DNA from: JASHVB01 sp049522565
Lineage (GTDB): Bacteria; Pseudomonadota; Alphaproteobacteria; Acetobacterales; Acetobacteraceae
Reading direction: 5' to 3'
NCBI GenBank assembly: GCA_049522565.1
Contig: JBEKNT010000078.1
Span: 1 to 19,778 of the forward strand
DNA length: 19,778 nucleotides
In this document: in pieces, positions 13,493 to 19,778 of the stretch
Position numbering within the stretch: the first letter of the stretch is position 1
How the letters are laid out: every line of letters starts with the position of its first letter
Program-made: the position numbers and the translations under genes
The notes under the pieces: generated by a model
Databases searched by the model: none
What the model saw: only the letters and a program-made list of their open reading frames with translations
Told to the model about the DNA's origin: nothing

Positions 13493-15499
13493 CTACTCCA
13501 CGGCCTCGTGCGCCAACTCCGACGCCAACCAGTGATGCGCGCTCAGCGTTCGGTTGGGATCCATCTTGTTCAGGTCGAATTTGAATCCCAGATCCAGCCC
13601 GGGATCGGCCGGGGAGGCCGGCGCGACCAGCGGGCTCAGCCCGTCAACCCGATCATCCACCAGCGCAAGGTCCGCCTGGTGCGCGGCGAAGAACGCCTTC
13701 AGGCTGGTCTGGCCTGCCGGCGCCGGATCCTTGCTCGAGAACGTCCCTCGTGGCGGCAGTGCCGCAAGCAACCGGTTCGTCGCGTCGCGCACGTTCTTCA
13801 CCGCATCGGATCGGAGATTACGGATATCGACGGGATCGATCTTGTGCAGCGCCAGCCCGTCCTGCACGAAGCGGACATAGAACAGCGCCCGCGCCGACGA
13901 CACGTCAAACTGCGTTCCCTTGAACCCGGAGACGTTGGCAACCGTCGTGTCGTAAAGCTGCATCCCGCCCGGCGCGGTTGCGGCGGGCATCGTCGCCTTG
14001 TCGGCGCGCACCGCGTTGCCCAGATCCTGATAGCTCGCGTCGAACACGGTAACGCGCTCCACCAGGCTGACATCGACGGTGGCCGCGCCACCCTTGCCGA
14101 TCGAGTGCTCCAGTCCGCGCGCGCCGCGGCTGTGCGCGACCAGGCGAAGCGCGTCGATTTTCGTATTGGGGCGCTTCAGCGCTGTCAGGCATTGCTGGAT
14201 TTCCGCCGTGCTCAGCGTGACCCAGTTCGGCGACCAGCCTTCCTCGACTCCCGGAACCGCGATCAGGATCCATTCCGAATTGTCGTACTGGCTTCGCAGT
14301 CCCTGCTGGCTGACAAATGATGTGGGGTTGTCGGCCGGCGTGAAAAACACCGATACCTTGTTCTTGTCCGGCGGCGCGTTGCGCGGCACGAAAGCGACCA
14401 GCGGCTTGTTGAAGGTCATCGGTGCCGGGCTGGGCTGCTTCTCGGTTGCGGGCGGCGTCAGGGTGATCGAATCGCCCCTGACGCCCACCGTCTGCCCGCC
14501 GTATTTGTCGAGGCCCGCGTCAAGCTCATTCGGACGATCCGCGGCGATGCCGAGCGTCCCGGCGGCGATCCTGTGCTTGAACGCCGTCAACGCCGCCTTG
14601 GTATCGGCATCCAACGTCCCGCTTGCCGTGGTAGCCGCCAGCAGGCCAAGCGCCATCAGGCGATTTTGCACGGCCTTGATATCGTCCGCGTCATTGGTGA
14701 GGCCCTGACCGATCCCGCGTCCCGCCGGCTGCTCCGGCAGCTTCAGCCCCAGCATCGTGTTGGCGACTGCGTTCGCGATATCCGGTTGCTCGGCCTTGGT
14801 GATCGCATTCTTCAGTGGCACCAGGTCATTGTCGGAAATCACATCGCCGGGACCATAATGCGCCCAGAGCGTCTGCACGGTATTCTTATAACCGTCGTTG
14901 TCGATCGCCCACAGGTGCCACAAGCGCGTCAATGCATCGACCGCATCCTCCTTCGTATTGTTGGTCGGCAGCGGCAGCGCGACACCCAGTTGGTGACCGT
15001 TGCGCAATATCAGGGTCTGGCGCCGCAGTCGGCGTTGGTCATCCCGCTCGCCGTCCGACTGGGCAACATGCGCCAATTCATGCGCGATCAACCGCAGGCC
15101 GTCGGTTGTCGCCGGCGCGTGTGCGCCTTCGCCGAACACGATATCCGCGCCGACCGTATAAGCGGCCGCGCCGACATCGCGCGCGGAACGCGCTGCCTGA
15201 GCGCCGGTATGCACCCGCACATCGGCGAAGTCCCGGCCGAACCGTGGCGCAAGAAAGGCGCGCGCCGCCGGATCGAGTGGTTGACCGGTGGTTCCCAACG
15301 CGTGGTGCACCGAGTCTGGCGCGATGCCGGCCGGAATGACGCCCTCCGGCGCTCCGGATTTTGCGCGCCGGCGCAGCAGCGCCTGATTGCCGAGGCCGGA
15401 CACCGGCTGGCGCGAGGCAACGCGCTGCTGCTGTTGCGGCCCCGCCGCATCCGCCGCGGACGTTTTCGTCTCGGCTCGGGCGATCGCAGGCGCGATCAT
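13493..15499 (-). CDS. DUF4157 (eCIS-core) protein with serine-hydrolase-like C-terminal region
   Basis: This 668-residue protein has three parts. Residues about 34-150 form a DUF4157/eCIS-core domain: the short GLGNQALLRR lead-in, then LDPAARAFLAPRFGRDFADVRVHTG and the zinc-protease-type motif HELAH at 140-144. Residues about 270-311 resemble a peptidoglycan-binding repeat (DDIKAVQNRLMALGLL, then GTLDADTKAALTAFK). Residues about 365-668 look like an alpha/beta hydrolase: a nucleophile elbow VAHSRGA with Ser 457, a candidate acid Asp 487 in VTVFDASY, and histidines near the C-terminus (655, 656, 664). There is no signal peptide. DUF4157 domains are known on cargo of extracellular contractile injection systems and other toxins. 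No such structural genes are in this window, so export and target are unknown. ATG 15499 has AAAGGA upstream. Confidence 0.8.
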   Translation of the reverse strand: MIAPAIARAETKTSAADAAGPQQQQRVASRQPVSGLGNQALLRRRAKSGAPEGVIPAGIAPDSVHHALGTTGQPLDPAARAFLAPRFGRDFADVRVHTGAQAARSARDVGAAAYTVGADIVFGEGAHAPATTDGLRLIAHELAHVAQSDGERDDQRRLRRQTLILRNGHQLGVALPLPTNNTKEDAVDALTRLWHLWAIDNDGYKNTVQTLWAHYGPGDVISDNDLVPLKNAITKAEQPDIANAVANTMLGLKLPEQPAGRGIGQGLTNDADDIKAVQNRLMALGLLAATTASGTLDADTKAALTAFKHRIAAGTLGIAADRPNELDAGLDKYGGQTVGVRGDSITLTPPATEKQPSPAPMTFNKPLVAFVPRNAPPDKNKVSVFFTPADNPTSFVSQQGLRSQYDNSEWILIAVPGVEEGWSPNWVTLSTAEIQQCLTALKRPNTKIDALRLVAHSRGARGLEHSIGKGGAATVDVSLVERVTVFDASYQDLGNAVRADKATMPAATAPGGMQLYDTTVANVSGFKGTQFDVSSARALFYVRFVQDGLALHKIDPVDIRNLRSDAVKNVRDATNRLLAALPPRGTFSSKDPAPAGQTSLKAFFAAHQADLALVDDRVDGLSPLVAPASPADPGLDLGFKFDLNKMDPNRTLSAHHWLASELAHEAVE

Positions 15500-15974
15500 C
15501 GGTCCATCCTTTCCACATCATCCATTGCGCCGGCGCCGCGCCGGACGAACCAGCCACCAGAACACCCGGTGTGCCATGCGTCAGCCGTTCCGGCGCCGCA
15601 TAGCTCTAACCGTTTGACCAACGTGGCACACCGACCGAATTGTAATACCAGCCGTCCGAAACATTACCCAATGGCGCGGGCCGCGTCATCGCCGGGATTG
15701 CCCCCGGCCGTTCGTGCGGCTGCGGTACCGTGCCCCACGGCCGACTCAAGCCTGACCGTGAAACGGTTGGGACGGGGCGATCCGAACCGGCCGACAGTCG
15801 ATCGTCACGGCGCTCGGTATAAGTCGCGAACATCGTGACGCACCGCCCCCGAAGGTCAAGCTTTTTCCACGCGTTGAGCATGCGCCGGACCCATGGTCCT
15901 GGCGATGACAGGGTGGCGTTGTGCTCGGCAGCCGCGGCTGGGCAAGATGAACCAGCGCAACCATGAGGCCCGCC
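15500..15974. other. Divergent gap between DUF4157 and acyl-CoA dehydrogenase genes
   Basis: This 475-base stretch must hold promoters for two divergent genes; none could be placed firmly. On the minus strand a nine-codon frame (ATG 15525 to TGA 15496) overlaps the DUF4157 start as ATGA and could act as a leader. A further minus-strand frame, 15833 to 15606 (75 codons), ends in an aromatic-rich tail, GWYYNSVGVPRWSNG; I do not recognise it and its start has no ribosome site. The 15840-15960 part shows nothing. Confidence 0.35.
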
Positions 15975-17702
15975 ATGCCGTACGATCAGCCTGCCGCCAG
16001 CACTGACTACGTTGCCCCTGACTGCGCCGGCATGGATTTCTATGCCGCCGATCGCGGCTTGCGCGACTTGCTCTCGATCTATCTTCCCCCCGCGACCCGC
16101 GCGGTGCTTGATCCGCACTACGCGCGCCTCGGCAGGCTCGCCGGCGGGCGTCTGGACGAGCTCGCGCGCATCGCCGACCGCCATCCACCCGTGCTGCATC
16201 AGCGCGATCGATTCGGCCGCGACGCCGACTGGATCGAGTATCACCCTGCCTACCGCGAAATGGAGCAGATCGCGTTTGGTGATTTTCAGTTTCATGCCAT
16301 GAGCCATCGGGGCGGCATGCTCGACATGGATCGCCCGTTGCCGCCGGTGGCGAAATACGCTTTCCAATACCTGTTCGTGCAGGCCGAATTCGGACTGATG
16401 TGTCCGATCAGCGTCACCGATACCTCGGTCCACCTGATCCGCAAATTCGGCAGCAATGCGCTCCAGGATTATCTGCTGCCGCGCATGCTCTCCGGCGACA
16501 TGGCGACGCTGTGGAAGGGCACCCAGTTCATGACGGAAAAGGCCGGCGGCTCCGACGTGGGCGCCGTGGAAACCGTGGCGCGGCAGCAGGATGGCGTGTG
16601 GCGGCTGTACGGCGAAAAGTGGTTTTGCTCGCATACCGACGCCGACGTCGCGTTGATGCTCGCGCGGCCGGACGGCGCGCCGGGCGGCACGCGCGGCCTC
16701 GCATTGTTCGCCACACCGCGTCACCTGCCCGACGGACGGCGCAACGCGTATCGCATCATCCGGCTGAAGGACAAGCTGGGCACCCGCTCGATGGCGAGCG
16801 GTGAGATCCGGTTCGACGGCGCGGAGACCTGGCTGGTGGGTCACATCGACCAGGGGCTGAAGCAGATGATGGAGCAGGTGAATCTGTCGCGGCTGTCACA
16901 TGGCGTGCGGGCGGCCGCGATGATGCGGCGCTGCATGAACGAAGCATTGGCCGCGGCGCGCGGGCGCAGCGCGTTCGGCCGCGCGGTGATCGACTTCCCG
17001 CTGATGCGCCGGCAATTGCTCAAGCTGATCGTGCCGGCGGAGCAAGCGCTGTCGATGGCGCTGTGCACCGCCGACGCCATGGGCCGCGGGGCGCGGGCCG
17101 AGCTGCGCATCCTCACCGGCCTGCTGAAGCTGCGCGCCTGTCGTGACAACGTCACAGTCGCTACCGGCGCGATGGAGGCGCGCGGCGGCAACGGCTACAT
17201 CGAGGAATGGGTCACCGCACGCCTGATCCGTGACGCGCAGGTTGGATTGCTGTGGGAGGGCACCAGCAACATCAATGCGCTGGACGTGATCGGCCGCGCG
17301 GTCGCGCGAGACGGCGCGCAGCACGCGTTGGCCGCATTGCTGCATCACCGGCTCGATGAGGCGGCAGAGTTGCCGGCGCCGTTCCGCAATGCGCTTGGCG
17401 TGGCGGCGGACAAGGCGGTGGCGCTGGCTGGCAGCATCGCTGCGAACGCGCAGGAGACGTTGGCGCGCGGCGTCTGCACAGCGCTGTACAACGCCGCCAG
17501 CGCGGTCCTGCTGGCCTGGGAGGCGACCCGGCCGGGCGCCGATGGACGCCGCAGCCTGGTGGCTCGCTGTGTCCTGGCGCATCGGCTTGCGCCCCAGGAT
17601 CCTCTGGCACCGCAGGAAGCGGCGTGGGAGAAGCCGGCTGCCGCATGGTTGCTCGGCGATGCACCGGCATCCCTTGCCGACGTTGCGCCGCTGCTGGTGT
17701 GA
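15975..17702 (+). CDS. AidB-like acyl-CoA dehydrogenase family protein
   Basis: This 575-residue flavoprotein belongs to the acyl-CoA dehydrogenase family, AidB-like branch. Seen in order: an N-terminal helical region with LMCPISVTDTSVHLIRKFGS (141-160); the FAD/substrate loop FMTEKAGGSDVGA (185-197); the beta-domain KDKLGTRSMASGEIRFDGAETWLVG; the helical domain with RSAFGRAVIDFPLMR; EARGGNGYIEEW (401-412); and LLWEGTSNINALDV with Glu 428 in the place of the AidB catalytic-type glutamate. About 120 residues follow the core, as in AidB. Known members include the E. coli adaptive-response protein AidB and isovaleryl-CoA-like dehydrogenases; substrate cannot be told. ATG 15975 has GAGG six bases upstream; ATG 15963, four codons earlier in frame, has no ribosome site and is the alternative. 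The gene stands alone. Confidence 0.88.
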   Translation: MPYDQPAASTDYVAPDCAGMDFYAADRGLRDLLSIYLPPATRAVLDPHYARLGRLAGGRLDELARIADRHPPVLHQRDRFGRDADWIEYHPAYREMEQIAFGDFQFHAMSHRGGMLDMDRPLPPVAKYAFQYLFVQAEFGLMCPISVTDTSVHLIRKFGSNALQDYLLPRMLSGDMATLWKGTQFMTEKAGGSDVGAVETVARQQDGVWRLYGEKWFCSHTDADVALMLARPDGAPGGTRGLALFATPRHLPDGRRNAYRIIRLKDKLGTRSMASGEIRFDGAETWLVGHIDQGLKQMMEQVNLSRLSHGVRAAAMMRRCMNEALAAARGRSAFGRAVIDFPLMRRQLLKLIVPAEQALSMALCTADAMGRGARAELRILTGLLKLRACRDNVTVATGAMEARGGNGYIEEWVTARLIRDAQVGLLWEGTSNINALDVIGRAVARDGAQHALAALLHHRLDEAAELPAPFRNALGVAADKAVALAGSIAANAQETLARGVCTALYNAASAVLLAWEATRPGADGRRSLVARCVLAHRLAPQDPLAPQEAAWEKPAAAWLLGDAPASLADVAPLLV

Positions 17703-18033
17703 TGACAGGGGAGGCGCCGGTGCGACGGCAAGGTTCTTCTGGTGCCGCACGCTGGAGATTGCGGCCCCATGCCCCTCGTCACGCGGCTAGCGGCTGCCCG
17801 TCTTGGTCCATTCGAACGGCTTTGCCATGGTCAGGTTGAAGTAGGCGATGAAGCGCTCGATCCGTTCCTTGAGGTCCTGTTGCGAGGTGCCGGAGGCAAT
17901 TCTCCTGTTCTCCCTCCGATTGTGGCAATCCGCACTCACCCCCAGCCATGCAATCGCCACTTTCGGCGTGCGGCACTAGCTTATAGGTGCGCATTAAATC
18001 AAATATGCGCGTGAGCGCAATGTGGAGGCAGGA
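17703..18033. other. Gap holding a transposase scrap and the VOC gene promoter
   Basis: About 330 bases between same-strand genes. The only recognisable content is the minus-strand transposase remnant at 17787-17889. The AT-rich 17980-18010 stretch, with TTAAATCAAATATG, probably includes the promoter of the downstream VOC gene. No terminator for the acyl-CoA dehydrogenase gene is clear. Confidence 0.45.
17787..17889 (-). pseudogene. IS630-family transposase 3' remnant
   Basis: On the minus strand about 34 codons ending at TAG 17787 read KERIERFIAYFNLTMAKPF and then EWTKTGSR. This matches, from memory, the C-terminal end of IS630-type DDE transposases (…ERFIAYFN..MAKPFxWTYTG). Upstream of the fragment the frame stays open but no longer looks like a transposase. 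It is a scrap left by an element that inserted and was mostly lost; no terminal repeats or TA duplication could be found. Confidence 0.65.
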
Positions 18034-18384
18034 ATGATCGAGAGCATCAGCGCGATCACGCTGGCCACGCATGACATGGCGCGGGCGGTGGCGTTCTACA
18101 CGGCGCTCGGCTTCGCGTTGAAATACGGCGGGGCGGAGGCCGGGTTCACCAGCTTCCATGCCGGCGGCGGCTACCTCAACCTGACGACCGCACCGGCGGA
18201 GCGCCAATGGTCCTGGTGGGGCCGCGCGATTTTCCACGTCGATGACGTTGATGCGGTGCATGCGCGCGCCGTGGCAGCCGGGCTGTCGCCCGCCTTCGCG
18301 CCCCGCGATGCGTCATGGGGCGAGCGGTACTTCCACATCACCGACCCTGACGGGCACGAACTCAGCTTCGCCCGGCCATTGTGA
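18034..18384 (+). CDS. VOC superfamily (glyoxalase-like) protein
   Basis: This 116-residue protein has the two beta-alpha-beta-beta-beta modules of the vicinal oxygen chelate superfamily. ISAITLATHDMARAVAFYTALGF opens the first module. GRAIFHVDDVDAVHARAVAAGLSP opens the second, and YFHITDPDGHELSFARPL closes it with the typical DPDGHE motif that supplies the last metal ligand (Glu). Such short proteins are glyoxalases, dioxygenases or resistance proteins; the reaction is not determined. ATG 18034 has GGAGG seven bases upstream, preferable to the GTG at 18022. It is not closely related in sequence to the VOC protein at 9764-10147. It is convergent with the CelD-like gene. Confidence 0.88.
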   Translation: MIESISAITLATHDMARAVAFYTALGFALKYGGAEAGFTSFHAGGGYLNLTTAPAERQWSWWGRAIFHVDDVDAVHARAVAAGLSPAFAPRDASWGERYFHITDPDGHELSFARPL

Positions 18385-18546
18385 GGGCGGCCTCGCGGCA
18401 CTTTCAACGTCATACCGGGCGAAGACCCGCCGTCCACGAGATTGCTGAAACCAGCACGGCAAGTCGTGGATGGCACGCCGTCGCGCACCATCACGCAGAG
18501 GGAACCGATCATCTCGCTTGGCGATTGGTTTATTCCTCGGCGGACA

Positions 18547-19722
18547 TTACGGCTGCACTGGCGCCATCCGGTTGAAGTCGGCGGCCAGGCTTCGCCGCAG
18601 CGCCATGCGCAGCGGTCGCGGCACCGCAAAATACCACCGCAGCAGCCAATCCTGCGATGCCAGCGGACCGACCACGTAACTCATCCAGACCATCCGCCCA
18701 TGCCCGAGCAGGGTGACCGGGGTGAAGCAGTCGACCACCCGTTCCTCCCCGTCGGCCCAGACCCGCTTGTACGGCTCCTGGCCGGGCAGGAAGTCGAACA
18801 CCGTCAGTCCCCGTTCCATGCACCAGCGGATCATCTGCTCCATCAGCAGCCGGGAGGGAGAAAGGGCGCCATACCGCGCGTCATAGGCGAACATGTAGAA
18901 GACGAACTTTCCCGCATGAACGAAGCCGAAGCCGGCGGAGAGAATATCGTCGGCGGTCCCAAGCCGGCACAGCATCAGGTTGCCGGATGCCAGGCAATCA
19001 TGCAGCACCGCCTTGATGAAGCCGCGATACGCCGGGGTCGGGTAGATGCCCGTGTCGATCGATCGCCTGGCCGCCCACGCCAGCTTGTGGGTAAAGATCC
19101 AATCCACCAGCGAGTCGATCTCGCCCGCGTCGCAGACGACGTGGAACCGGTAGTCGCCCGACATTTTTGCCAACCGCCGCCACTGGCGCTGCTGATCGGC
19201 GACCAGTCGCTTGGGAAGCGAGGCCGCGTAAGCCTCCCACCCGGCGAAACGGTCCAGCCGAATAACCGGAGAAGCCAGTTCTCGCCTCAGGCCGTGCCGG
19301 ACCGACCGGCCGAAGAAGTCTTCCAGCAACGAGCCGGCGGGGATTTCCCGCAGCTCCAGCATATCACCGCCCGCCAACCGGCTGGCTCGCTGCCACGCGG
19401 CAGCAATCCAACGCGTGGCCTCCGTTCCCTGCTCGACCAGAATGTCGCGATATTCGAATTTTTCCGAGCCCAGGAACCGGATCCATCGTCCGTCCAGGAC
19501 CAGAGGCCAGATCAGCACCACGCGCGTGCCAACCCGGCCCACCAGGATGCGCAACCGGCATCCGCGCGCGGACGCAATGTGCTGCCATGCGTGGCATTGC
19601 CAGTCGTAGAGGCTGAAGAAACTGTGCGGAGCAGCGCGTTGGCACAGCTCGCGCCAGTCCGCCTCGAGCGCTCGGAAGCCAGCCGTGTCGGTAACCGTCG
19701 TGAAGAGAATTTCGTTCGTCAT
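18547..19722 (-). CDS. GNAT acyltransferase of the CelD/BcsL type
   Basis: This 391-residue protein is a predicted cytoplasmic acyl-CoA-dependent acyltransferase with the BcsL/CelD-like GNAT domain. The N-terminal third (FRALEADWRELCQRAAPHSFFSLYDWQ) is typical of the family. The GNAT core runs from about 170 (LPKRLVADQQRQWRRL) through AYRGFIKAVL (231-240) and ends with TVFDFLPGQEPYKRVWAD (307-324), where the D-F-x-x-G-x-x-x-Y-K motif is diagnostic. Members sit in cellulose and other exopolysaccharide clusters and are thought to acylate a polysaccharide precursor; that role here is inference. It starts four bases after the stop of an upstream minus-strand gene, so the two are probably one operon that extends past the window. 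Confidence 0.82.
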   Translation of the reverse strand: MTNEILFTTVTDTAGFRALEADWRELCQRAAPHSFFSLYDWQCHAWQHIASARGCRLRILVGRVGTRVVLIWPLVLDGRWIRFLGSEKFEYRDILVEQGTEATRWIAAAWQRASRLAGGDMLELREIPAGSLLEDFFGRSVRHGLRRELASPVIRLDRFAGWEAYAASLPKRLVADQQRQWRRLAKMSGDYRFHVVCDAGEIDSLVDWIFTHKLAWAARRSIDTGIYPTPAYRGFIKAVLHDCLASGNLMLCRLGTADDILSAGFGFVHAGKFVFYMFAYDARYGALSPSRLLMEQMIRWCMERGLTVFDFLPGQEPYKRVWADGEERVVDCFTPVTLLGHGRMVWMSYVVGPLASQDWLLRWYFAVPRPLRMALRRSLAADFNRMAPVQP

Positions 19723-19726
19723 CTAT

Positions 19727-19778
19727 TCAGAGCCTGAAGACCTTCCCGCTTGTCCGCTTCCGCACCTCGACGCCGTCC
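19727..19778 (-). CDS. 3' end of an upstream gene, partial
   Basis: The minus strand is open from the window edge to TGA 19727 and its last residues read DGVEVRKRTSGKVFRL. The codons are GC-rich at third positions, like the neighbours. The stop lies four bases before the CelD-like ATG, a spacing typical of coupled genes. Too little is present to name the product. Confidence 0.5.
   Translation of the reverse strand, partial: DGVEVRKRTSGKVFRL

Noticed and set aside
14573..15838. A 421-codon plus-strand frame opposite the DUF4157 gene
   Set aside because: Arginine-rich with no motifs, while the minus strand holds clear DUF4157 and HELAH motifs.

Overview
The window is visibly GC-rich and densely coded on both strands. 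Its gene families (dipeptide-type ABC ATPases, a DUF29 protein, a UxaA/GarD dehydratase, an AidB-like acyl-CoA dehydrogenase, a CelD-type GNAT protein) and its dispersed hairpin repeats fit an alphaproteobacterial chromosome. Acetobacteraceae or a related Rhodospirillales lineage is my best guess. That placement is inference, since no marker gene is present.

Positions 1-4563 (+ strand) hold two dipeptide/oligopeptide ABC transporter ATPases followed by two GT-B glycosyltransferases. The last three genes are joined by ATGA overlaps, so they are probably one transcript; the permease and binding-protein genes would lie upstream of the window. Positions 4591-6173 (- strand) hold an MFS transporter gene broken by an apparent one-base deletion. 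After a non-coding stretch with a palindromic repeat come a secreted lytic-transglycosylase-like protein (6671-7420, +) and a PAP2-like membrane protein with altered catalytic motifs (7491-8135, -).

Positions 8240-11853 look like a small catabolic locus: a fumarase/aspartase-superfamily lyase closest to 3-carboxymuconate cycloisomerase and a VOC protein on the minus strand, divergent from an altronate/galactarate dehydratase on the plus strand. The shared promoter region carries two short palindromes. A DUF29 gene follows whose coding frame appears to start at ACG behind a perfect AGGAGG, then traces of a possible frameshifted small membrane protein.

Positions 12723-15499 (- strand) are the most accessory-like part. 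They hold a 668-residue DUF4157 (eCIS-core) protein with HELAH, a peptidoglycan-binding-like segment and a serine-hydrolase-like C-terminal half, with a VapB/VapC-type toxin-antitoxin pair downstream. No contractile-injection structural gene is visible, so this would be an orphan or remotely encoded effector-like protein. The rest carries an AidB-like acyl-CoA dehydrogenase, the 3' scrap of an IS630-type transposase, a second VOC protein and, on the minus strand, a CelD/BcsL-type acyltransferase preceded by the last codons of another gene.

Dispersed repeats are prominent. Two GGGGC/GCCCC hairpins lie in tandem at 13-59. Two copies of a roughly 150-165 bp element bounded by CCTCTCCC/GGGAGAGG hairpins lie at 1066-1230 and 9605-9752. 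A different long inverted repeat lies at 6258-6317. I saw no tRNA, rRNA, CRISPR array or replication origin.
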